11,927 bases of DNA from an uncultured Clostridia bacterium (lineage in GTDB: Bacteria; Bacillota; Clostridia; Oscillospirales; Ruminococcaceae): positions 1 through 11,927 of the forward strand of contig CALXKG010000095.1 of NCBI GenBank assembly GCA_944388825.1, written 5' to 3'. The notes beneath the pieces are model-generated. The model made no database searches. It was not told where the DNA came from and saw only the letters and a program-made list of their open reading frames with translations. A program made the translations under genes and the position numbers. Of this stretch, positions 4,712 to 10,668 are shown one piece after another (the first letter of the stretch is position 1; every line of letters starts with the position of its first letter).

Positions 4712-7345
4712 CTACTCCTTCCCAAGCTCCGCCACGTCCGACAGCCGCGTCCGTCTGAGCCGCCCTTCCTGGGCGTTTTGCCCGATCAGCTGGCGGATGC
4801 GGCCGTTGACCCGCTCCACCTCTTCCAGAAACATCGAGGCGGAGACCCGCTCGCAGCCGTGGCCCAAAATGATCATCTGTTCCAATCCATCAGAAGTGGC
4901 GACCCGCACCCGTTTCTTTTTCCCCAAAGCGTAGCTCACCTTCTCGATATACATATCCGCCGTCTCGGCTTCCTCGGTGTAGACGACATAGACGTCCCCC
5001 TGCCGCTCGACCGCCCCTTTGCCGCCGTGGACCCTGTAGGCGTCGAAGACGGCGATCACCCCGCACTGCCGGTAGCCCTGGTAGTTCTGGAGGATGGCGA
5101 TCAGGGCCGCCCGGGCGGCGTCCAGGCTCTCGCGCGCCTCCGCCCGCAGTTCGTCCCAGGCGAAGATGATGTTGTAGCCGTCGACCAGGACCACTTCCGC
5201 CGTCTCTTCAAAGGCTTCCATCAGTTCCAGCTTGTCCATCTGCCGGACGGCGTTCCGGGGGAGGAAGTCCCGGCGCTTTACCTCCCCATAGGTCCGGACG
5301 AAGATCTTTTCCAGCTCCCTGTCCTCCTCCCGGGTGCCGGAGTAGACCAGCCGCCCGGCGGGCCGCTTACCGGAAGGGGCGGGCGTGTTTTTTTTTACGG
5401 CAAGGGCCGCCGGCAGGTGCATATGGCTCTCCACCTCCCGCCAGCCGACCGCCACCCCCGCCCCGTGGGAGCAGAAGACCGAATCGGGGGTGTTTTCCAG
5501 GTCGGCTTCCGGGTCGTACCGGGAAGCGGCGATCACCGCGTCCGCGTTATGGCATTCCTCATACCCGCCGTACCGGCAGACCAGCCTCCCTTTGCCGCCG
5601 GAGTAGGCCGCGACGTCGGAAGCGTAGCCCTGCATCGTCGAGACCGGGCAGCATCCGGTAATCGTAACCGTCTCCCCGTCCATCCGGGGCGGGTCGAAAC
5701 GCCCCGCCATCAGCGGGATGTCGTGCAGCGCCCGGCCGGCGTTGGCGGAGGGAAGGGTGAGGGTGAAATCGTAGACCGGCTCCAACAGGACGCTCTCCGC
5801 CTTCATCAGCCCCTGCCGCACCGCCCGATAGGTCGCCTGCCGGAAGTCGCCCCCCTCGGTGTGCTTGAGGTGGGCGCGGCCGGCGGCCAGCGTGATGGTC
5901 ATGTCGGTGATGGGGCTGCCGGTCAGGACGCCCAGATGCTCCTTTTCCATCAGGTGGGTCAAAATCAGCCGCTGCCAGCTGCGGTCGAGGTCGTCCTCGC
6001 TGACCATCGTCCGGAAGGCGAGGCCGCTGCCGCGGGGGCCCGGCTCCAGAATCAGGTGCACCTCGGCGTAGTGGCGGAGCGGCTCAAAGTGGCCGACCCC
6101 TTCCACCGGGGCCTTGATCGTTTCCTTGTAGACAACGCCCCCCTCCGAAAAGCCGATGTCGAGGGAAAAGCGGTCGTGGGCGAGCCGCTGCAGCACTTCC
6201 AGCTGTACCGCCCCCATCGGCTGGAGGGTGATCTCCTGGAGGGCGGCGTTCCAGCCGAGGTGCAGCTGGGGGTCTTCGTCCGCCAGCTCGGACAGCTTCT
6301 GCATCGCGGTAAACGGGGACTCCCCTTCCGGCAGCAGGACCTTGTAGCGGAGGACCGGCTGGAGCTGGGGCGGTTCCCCCTCCGCTTCAAACCCCAGCCC
6401 TTCGCCCGGGTAGGTGTGGGTAAGGCCGGTGACCGCGACGACGCTCCCCGCCGGGGCGCTGTCCAGCAGGGTATATTTCGCGCCCGAATAGAGGCGGAGC
6501 TGGTCGGCCTTCTCCTTCCAATGGCCGTCCGGAGCCTCCCCCTCCAGAACCGATTTGACCGGCAGGGAGCCGCCGGTCACCTTCAGATGGGTGAGGCGGA
6601 CGCCCCCTTCCCGGCTCACTTTGAATACCCGCGCGCCGAAAATCTCCCCGTAATCCGGGCGGGGGGCCAGGCGGGAGAGCAGCGAAAGGAAGTCCGCGAC
6701 GCCGGAGAGTTTGAGCGCCGAGCCGAAAAAGCAGGGGAAGAGCTTCCGCGCCGCGACCGCCTCCCGCAGGAGGGAATCGGGGATCTCCCCATTTTCCAGA
6801 TAGGCGTCCAGCAGCTTTTCATCGCAGACGGCCGCCTCCTCCATCCATTCCTCCGCCGGGGCGGAAAGGTCGGCGAAGCCGTCCCCCAGCTTATCCCTCA
6901 GTTCCCCCATCACATAGGCGCGGCCGTCCGCCGGGCGCGCGTTTTCCAGCAGGTCCAGCTTGTTGATAAAGAGGAAGGTGGGCACCCGGCAGCGGGAAAG
7001 CAGGTTCCAGAGGGTCTCGGTATGGCCCTGCACCCCGTCCGGGCCGCTGACCACCAGAATGGCCGCGTCCAGTACCGGCAGCACCCGCTCCGCCTCGGCG
7101 GCAAAGTCGGTGTGGCCGGGGGTGTCCAGCAGCGTCACCTCGGTATCGCCCAGCGGGAAGACCGCCTGTTTGGAAAAGATGGTGATCCCCCGCTCCCGCT
7201 CCAGCGCGCCGGTGTCGAGGAAGGCGTCTTTATGGTCGACCCGGCCAAGCCTGCGCAGCCTGCCGGAAGAGTAGAGGAAGGCTTCCGAAAGGGTCGTCTT
7301 GCCGGCGTCGACATGGGCGAGGATCCCGATTACACAACGATTCAT
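4712..7345 (-). CDS. TetM/EF-G-like translation GTPase fused to a Rae1 (YacP)-like NYN ribonuclease domain
   Basis: An 877-residue cytoplasmic protein. Residues 1-220 are a translational GTPase domain: P-loop AHVDAGKTT (10-18), switch I ERERGITI (49-56), DTPGH (74-78) with the catalytic-type H78, NKLD (128-131) and GSALK (208-212). Residues to about 600 follow the TetM/EF-G order: domain II, domain III with QPMGAVQLEVLQRL (375-388), domain IV and domain V. In domain IV the tip loop reads LKHTEGGDF (493-501) where TetM has YSPVST. After a linker, residues 718-850 match YacP/Rae1: DGYNII (D722, N725), AVFDAYR (D768), TEEAETADMYIEK (D797) and VATSDGLEQ (D819), so the metal-site acids look intact. 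TetM itself is about 640 residues, hence about 235 extra. In-frame TGA and TAG codons just upstream fix the ATG at 7345; its ribosome binding site is weak. A drug-resistance role is not supported; an A-site rescue or mRNA-cleaving factor is inferred. Confidence 0.93.
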   Translation of the reverse strand: MNRCVIGILAHVDAGKTTLSEAFLYSSGRLRRLGRVDHKDAFLDTGALERERGITIFSKQAVFPLGDTEVTLLDTPGHTDFAAEAERVLPVLDAAILVVSGPDGVQGHTETLWNLLSRCRVPTFLFINKLDLLENARPADGRAYVMGELRDKLGDGFADLSAPAEEWMEEAAVCDEKLLDAYLENGEIPDSLLREAVAARKLFPCFFGSALKLSGVADFLSLLSRLAPRPDYGEIFGARVFKVSREGGVRLTHLKVTGGSLPVKSVLEGEAPDGHWKEKADQLRLYSGAKYTLLDSAPAGSVVAVTGLTHTYPGEGLGFEAEGEPPQLQPVLRYKVLLPEGESPFTAMQKLSELADEDPQLHLGWNAALQEITLQPMGAVQLEVLQRLAHDRFSLDIGFSEGGVVYKETIKAPVEGVGHFEPLRHYAEVHLILEPGPRGSGLAFRTMVSEDDLDRSWQRLILTHLMEKEHLGVLTGSPITDMTITLAAGRAHLKHTEGGDFRQATYRAVRQGLMKAESVLLEPVYDFTLTLPSANAGRALHDIPLMAGRFDPPRMDGETVTITGCCPVSTMQGYASDVAAYSGGKGRLVCRYGGYEECHNADAVIAASRYDPEADLENTPDSVFCSHGAGVAVGWREVESHMHLPAALAVKKNTPAPSGKRPAGRLVYSGTREEDRELEKIFVRTYGEVKRRDFLPRNAVRQMDKLELMEAFEETAEVVLVDGYNIIFAWDELRAEARESLDAARAALIAILQNYQGYRQCGVIAVFDAYRVHGGKGAVERQGDVYVVYTEEAETADMYIEKVSYALGKKKRVRVATSDGLEQMIILGHGCERVSASMFLEEVERVNGRIRQLIGQNAQEGRLRRTRLSDVAELGKE

Positions 7346-7351
7346 CTATAT

Positions 7352-7375
7352 TCACACCACTTTAACTAAAGTCAT
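7352..7375 (-). CDS. Possible 7-codon leader ORF upstream of the GTPase gene
   Basis: ATG at 7375 opens a seven-residue frame, MTLVKVV, ending in TGA six bases before the GTPase ATG and in the same frame, followed by a second in-frame stop (TAG). Part of it can form the hairpin ACTTT-AGTT-AAAGT, which would overlap the only Shine-Dalgarno-like stretch of the GTPase gene. Upstream of the mini-ORF only a weak GCGGCGG ribosome-binding match is seen. Leader peptides control several ribosomal protection genes, so a regulatory role is possible, but chance is a serious alternative. Confidence 0.25.
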   Translation of the reverse strand: MTLVKVV

Positions 7376-7413
7376 TTGCCGCCGCTCTGGCCGATGGGCA
7401 GGCTTTTACTATG

Positions 7414-7443
7414 ATTATACCACAGAGCGGGCGGCGGCGTCCA
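7414..7443 (-). promoter_or_regulatory. Extended -10 promoter of the GTPase-lipoprotein operon
   Basis: On the minus strand a perfect TATAAT (7419-7414) is preceded by TGG, giving an extended -10. A partial -35, TGGACG (7443-7438), lies 18 bases upstream. The predicted leader is about 60 bases. Arms of an 8-bp inverted repeat, CCGCTCTG (7382-7389) and CAGAGCGG (7423-7430), flank the -10 and start site and could be an operator. Confidence 0.7.
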
Positions 7444-7490
7444 GATTTTGTACACGGGAGATGCGGAAAATGGGTTCCCCGGGCGGCGCC

Positions 7491-7526
7491 CTTACGAGAA
7501 TGTAAGGGTAGGGGCGAAAATGTAAG
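7491..7526. promoter_or_regulatory. Likely response-regulator binding site upstream of the transporter operon
   Basis: Two near-identical 12-mers, CGAGAATGTAAG (7495-7506) and CGAAAATGTAAG (7515-7526), repeat with a 20-base period, about two helical turns. The first is also the right half of a perfect dyad CTTAC-N6-GTAAG (7491-7506). The dyad fits the known Bacillus BceR-type consensus TNACA-N4-TGTAA at every fixed base but one. It lies 10 to 45 bases upstream of a poor -35 element, where an OmpR-family activator is expected to act. Binding by the regulator encoded at 2015-2716 is inferred. Confidence 0.6.
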
Positions 7527-7535
7527 ATTGTTCGA

Positions 7536-7564
7536 TGGCAGAGAGCCGCCCGGTCTGGTATAAT
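7536..7564 (+). promoter_or_regulatory. Promoter of the BceAB-like operon (extended -10, poor -35)
   Basis: A perfect TATAAT at 7559-7564 is preceded by TGG (extended -10). The hexamer 17 bases upstream, TGGCAG (7536-7541), is a poor -35, which fits a promoter that needs an activator. It is divergent from, and uses the same extended -10 as, the GTPase promoter about 140 bases away. Confidence 0.7.
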
Positions 7565-7568
7565 AAAA

Positions 7569-7593
7569 CCACCGGGCGGGAAAAGCCCGGTGG
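7569..7593 (+). other. 5'-UTR hairpin of the transporter mRNA
   Basis: A 9-bp perfect stem CCACCGGGC/GCCCGGTGG with a 7-base loop begins within a few bases of the predicted start of transcription. It lies just ahead of the ribosome binding site (AGTGAGG before ATG 7611). It may stabilise the 5' end or modulate translation. Read on the minus strand the same stem is followed by TTTTATTAT and looks like a terminator against leftward antisense transcription. Confidence 0.55.
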
Positions 7594-7610
7594 GAAAGTG
7601 AGGAAATCAT

Positions 7611-8381
7611 ATGGCGCTTTTGGAAATCAGCCATCTGCAAAAAATCTATGTGACCCGGCTCGGCGGGGCGCAGGTCGAGGCGCTGCACGACGTCAGCTTC
7701 TCGGTGGAAGAGGGGGAATTCGTCGCGATCATGGGCGAATCTGGCTCCGGCAAGACGACCCTTTTAAATATCCTCGCCGCCCTCGACCGGCCGACCGGTG
7801 GGGAGGTCGTTTTAAACGGGCTGCCCCTCTCCCGGCTCCCCGAGCGGAAGCTGGCGGCCTTCCGGCGGGACAACCTGGGGTTTGTCTTCCAGGATTTTAA
7901 CCTGCTGGACACCTTTACGCTGGAGGACAACATCCTGCTGCCGCTGGTGCTGGAGGGGCGGAAATATCAGGAGATGCGGGAGCGGCTGGTCCCGCTGGTC
8001 GAGATGCTGGGGATCGCGCACCTGGTGCGGAAATACCCCTACGAGGTCTCCGGCGGGCAGAAGCAGCGGGCGGCGGTCGCCCGGGCGCTGATCACGGGGC
8101 CGCAGCTGGTGCTGGCGGACGAGCCGACCGGGGCGCTGGACTCCAGGGCGTCGGACGCGCTGCTCTCCTTATTCGAGCGGATCAACCGGGGCGGCCAGAC
8201 GATCGTCATGGTCACCCACTCGGTCCGGGCGGCCTGCCGGGCGGGGCGGGTGCTGTTTTTGCGGGACGGGGAGGTCTACCACCAGCTCTACCGCGGGGAA
8301 CTGACCGAAGAGGAGATGTGGGGGCGGATCTCCGATGCCCTCACCCTCGCCACCAGCCACGGGGAGGAGGACGCCGGATGA
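7611..8381 (+). CDS. BceA-like ABC transporter ATP-binding protein
   Basis: A 256-residue cytoplasmic ATPase that powers the permease encoded next. All nucleotide-binding motifs are present: Walker A GESGSGKTT (42-50), Q-loop Q94 in FVFQDFNLLD, signature SGGQKQR (147-153), Walker B LVLADEPTGALDS ending about 178, and H203 in MVTHS. The FQDFNLLDTFTLEDNI segment and overall length match the MacB/BceA/LolD group. The ATG at 7611 follows GAGG at a 7-base distance. The stop codon overlaps the permease start as ATGA. In Bce systems this protein works with the permease both to remove envelope-active peptides (bacitracin, lantibiotics) from their lipid targets and to report that flux to the BceS kinase. 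The specific substrate here is unknown. Confidence 0.95.
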   Translation: MALLEISHLQKIYVTRLGGAQVEALHDVSFSVEEGEFVAIMGESGSGKTTLLNILAALDRPTGGEVVLNGLPLSRLPERKLAAFRRDNLGFVFQDFNLLDTFTLEDNILLPLVLEGRKYQEMRERLVPLVEMLGIAHLVRKYPYEVSGGQKQRAAVARALITGPQLVLADEPTGALDSRASDALLSLFERINRGGQTIVMVTHSVRAACRAGRVLFLRDGEVYHQLYRGELTEEEMWGRISDALTLATSHGEEDAG

Positions 8382-10411
8382 AAAGGCTGCTGCTCTACTG
8401 CCGGATGGCGGGCGGGAACATCGTCCGCAGCCGCCGGTTCTACCTCCCCTACCTGCTCTGCTGCGCCGGGATCGGGGCGCTGAGCTACATCGTCGGGTTC
8501 CTCTGTATGGACAGGATGGTGGACGCGATGCCGGGGGCGGCGTATGTCCGTTCCTTCATGTGGCTGGGCGTCTATGTGATGGTCTTTTTCTCCTTCTTCA
8601 TCATCCGCTACGCCAACTCGTTCATCATCAAACGGCGGCGGCGGGAACTGGGGCTTTACAACATCCTGGGGCTAAGGAAGGGGAACATCGCGGTGCTGAT
8701 GGCGTTCGAGATGGCGATGCTGTTTGGCGTATCGCTGGCGGCGGGGCTTGGGGGTGGGATACTCTTCTCCAAACTGGCGCTTCTGCTCCTCGCCCGGACC
8801 CTCTCCTTCCCGGTGCCGATGGGGTTTTCGGTGAGCGGCGGGGCGATCGCCCTGACCGCCGGGCTGCTGGCGGCCGACTTCCTCTTCTGCCTCGCCGCGA
8901 ACATCTGGGGGGTTTTGCGTTCCAGCCCGATGCAGCTGCTCCACTCGTCGGACGAGGGAGAACGGGAGCCGAAGTCCCGGTGGGCGCTGGCTGTTTTGGG
9001 GCTTATCTGCCTCGGCGGCGGGTACTGGATCGCGGTCGTCACCAAAAACCCGCTGGACGCGCTGCTGCTCTTCTTCATCGCGGTCGTTCTGGTCATCACC
9101 GGCACCTACTGCCTCTTTACCGCCGTCAGCATCGCGGTTTTAAAGCTGCTGCGGCGGAATAAGCGGTTTTACTATCGGCCGGGGCCTTTTACCGCCGTCT
9201 CGGGGCTGCTCTTCCGGATGAAGCAGAACGCGGTCGGGATGGCGAACATCTGCATCCTGGCGACGATGGTGCTGGTGACCATCTCGACCACCGTCTCCCT
9301 CTACGCCGGGATCGGGGACGTGGTCAACACCCAGTACCCCTATGAGATCCAGGTGGAGCTGAACCTCAACAACTACTATGACGGCGCTTTCCACCCGGCG
9401 GACCCGGGGGATGGGCAAAAGGTGTATACGGCTGTCCTGGACGCGCTGGAAAAAGGCGGGTACGATGTCGAAAAGGCGGAATCTTTCCACGCGCTCACCT
9501 TCACCGCCGCCGAGACGGCGAAGGGCGTTTACACCTGCGACCGGTCGGCGGGCGGGAATTTTTTCCTGACGGCGATGGGGTTTACGACGGTCGAGGACTA
9601 CAACGCCCTGACCGGGCAGGACCTGGCCCTTGCGCCCGGGGAAGCCCTCTCCTACGCGTCCACCGGGCAGGATTACGCCGAGGTGGCGGTCGACGGCCTG
9701 TCTTTCGCGGTCAAAGGGAACCTGGACAGCTTCCCCATCTCCACCTGGGACGCGACCGAGGTGATGCTGAACGCCCACTTCCTGGTCGTCGACTCGGAAG
9801 AGACGCTAAACGAGGTGTTTATGCTGCAGGCGGAGATGTACGGCGAGAACTGCTCCCCCCTCCGGTATACGGTCGGGGCCGAAGTGGGCGGCAGCGGGCA
9901 GGAAAAGCGCGCCGCCTATGACGCGGCGGTGGACGCCTACCGGAAGCTGGACATCCCGGACGGGGTCAGCCTCTACTCGATGAGCCGGCAGGCCGACCTG
10001 GCGGACATCACCCAGCTGTACGGCAGCTTCCTCTTCCTCGGCATCCTGCTCGGCGGCGCGTTTATGATGGCGGCGGTGCTGATCATCTACTACAAGCAGG
10101 TGTCCGAAGGGTACGACGACCGGGAACGGTTCGCAATCATGGAAAAGGTCGGGATGGACGCGGGGCTGGTCCGGAAAACCATCCGCACCCAGGTGCTGCT
10201 GGTCTTCTTCCTGCCGCTGATGACGGCCGGGGTGCACATCCTCTTCGCCTTCCCGATGATCGCGCGGCTGCTCACCCTGTTCAGCCTGAGTAATATCGGA
10301 CTGTTCGGCGCCTGTACCGCCGTCACCCTCGTCCTGTTCGCGGCGGTGTATACGGTGGTCTACCTCCTGACCGCGCGGACCTATTACAAGATCGTACAGG
10401 GGAAGACGTAA
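8378..10411 (+). CDS. BceB-like ABC transporter permease (FtsX-family, 10 TM)
   Basis: A 677-residue membrane protein with ten predicted membrane segments at about 22-42, 59-78, 104-129, 152-178, 202-221, 227-250, 285-309, 549-572, 605-628 and 640-665. An external domain of about 235 residues (311-547) lies between TM7 and TM8. This is the BceB layout; MacB and ordinary FtsX permeases have four membrane segments. The large loop is the part that determines peptide specificity in characterised relatives. The cytoplasmic stretch after TM2, with RRRRELGLYNILGLRKGNI, is the typical FtsX coupling region, repeated after TM8 as RERFAIMEKVGMD. The ATG at 8378 overlaps the ATPase stop as ATGA and has GGAGGAGG seven bases upstream. 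Two tiny membrane-protein genes follow. It probably partners with the kinase at 1029-2018, although that gene is about 6 kb away on the other strand. Confidence 0.95.
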   Translation: MKRLLLYCRMAGGNIVRSRRFYLPYLLCCAGIGALSYIVGFLCMDRMVDAMPGAAYVRSFMWLGVYVMVFFSFFIIRYANSFIIKRRRRELGLYNILGLRKGNIAVLMAFEMAMLFGVSLAAGLGGGILFSKLALLLLARTLSFPVPMGFSVSGGAIALTAGLLAADFLFCLAANIWGVLRSSPMQLLHSSDEGEREPKSRWALAVLGLICLGGGYWIAVVTKNPLDALLLFFIAVVLVITGTYCLFTAVSIAVLKLLRRNKRFYYRPGPFTAVSGLLFRMKQNAVGMANICILATMVLVTISTTVSLYAGIGDVVNTQYPYEIQVELNLNNYYDGAFHPADPGDGQKVYTAVLDALEKGGYDVEKAESFHALTFTAAETAKGVYTCDRSAGGNFFLTAMGFTTVEDYNALTGQDLALAPGEALSYASTGQDYAEVAVDGLSFAVKGNLDSFPISTWDATEVMLNAHFLVVDSEETLNEVFMLQAEMYGENCSPLRYTVGAEVGGSGQEKRAAYDAAVDAYRKLDIPDGVSLYSMSRQADLADITQLYGSFLFLGILLGGAFMMAAVLIIYYKQVSEGYDDRERFAIMEKVGMDAGLVRKTIRTQVLLVFFLPLMTAGVHILFAFPMIARLLTLFSLSNIGLFGACTAVTLVLFAAVYTVVYLLTARTYYKIVQGKT

Positions 10412-10441
10412 CGCCGGCATGAAAAATAGAAAGGAGACGCC

Positions 10442-10540
10442 ATGAAAAAGTTTGCTGTCGGATGTTTGACCGTCGCCGCCGCCGTCGCGGCGGCCGTCAC
10501 CGTGCTCATACTGCTGGCCGCCCGGAAGGAGCCGAAATGA
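10442..10540 (+). CDS. 32-residue single-pass membrane micro-protein
   Basis: ATG at 10442 is preceded by AAAGGAG at a 5-base distance, a near-perfect ribosome binding site, 30 bases after the permease stop. The product begins MKKFAVGCLTVAA, has one hydrophobic segment (about 5-27, rich in Ala, Val and Leu) and ends AARKEPK, with positive residues at both ends. The stop overlaps the next micro-gene as ATGA. It is ahead of the operon terminator, so it should be made with the transporter. I recognise no family. By analogy with small proteins such as AcrZ or KdpF, it may bind and tune the transporter; this is inference. Confidence 0.75.
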   Translation: MKKFAVGCLTVAAAVAAAVTVLILLAARKEPK

Positions 10541-10626
10541 CGGCGCTGCGGTTTGGCTGGAAGCTGGTAAAATTCTGCGCGGCGGCGGCGCTGCTTATCT
10601 GGGCGGCGCGGCTGCTGATGGGATAA
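10537..10626 (+). CDS. 29-residue membrane micro-protein
   Basis: ATG at 10537 overlaps the preceding stop as ATGA and has GGAAGGAG five bases upstream, lying inside the previous gene. The product begins MTALRFGWKLVKF and continues as one hydrophobic helix with two tryptophans and three basic residues in its first half, ending ARLLMG. It ends 4 bases before the stem of a strong terminator, so it is the last gene of the transporter operon. The overlap, the two strong ribosome binding sites and the position argue for a real gene. No family is recognised. It could pair with the 32-residue protein as a two-part accessory to the BceAB-like transporter. Confidence 0.7.
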   Translation: MTALRFGWKLVKFCAAAALLIWAARLLMG

Positions 10627-10630
10627 CGAA

Positions 10631-10658
10631 AGGCCCGGGATGAGACCCGGGTCTTTTT
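10631..10658 (+). terminator. Rho-independent terminator of the transporter operon
   Basis: Stem AGGCCCGGG/CCCGGGTCT (10631-10639 with 10646-10654, one G-T pair), 6-base loop, then TTTTT. It sits between converging genes and may also slow leftward transcripts, though the minus-strand tail (CTTTCG) is poor. Confidence 0.92.
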
Positions 10659-10668
10659 GTATATCTAC

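Noticed and set aside
4712..7345. Calling the GTPase a tetracycline resistance gene (tetM/tetO/tetW).
   Set aside because: The tip loop of domain IV lacks the TetM-type YSPVST sequence, the protein is about 235 residues longer, and it carries a nuclease-like domain.
4778..7369. An uninterrupted 863-codon open frame on the plus strand, antisense to the GTPase-NYN gene.
   Set aside because: It mirrors the real gene, is rich in Pro, Gly, Arg, His and Val without any domain pattern, and has no ribosome binding site. Long antisense frames are expected opposite high-G+C codons.
8335..9162. A 275-codon plus-strand frame overlapping the permease start.
   Set aside because: It is out of phase with the permease, which has clear membrane segments, an ATGA-coupled start and a strong ribosome binding site.
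10421..10431. A three-codon ATG frame between the permease and the first micro-gene.
   Set aside because: Too short to mean anything, with no ribosome binding site of its own.
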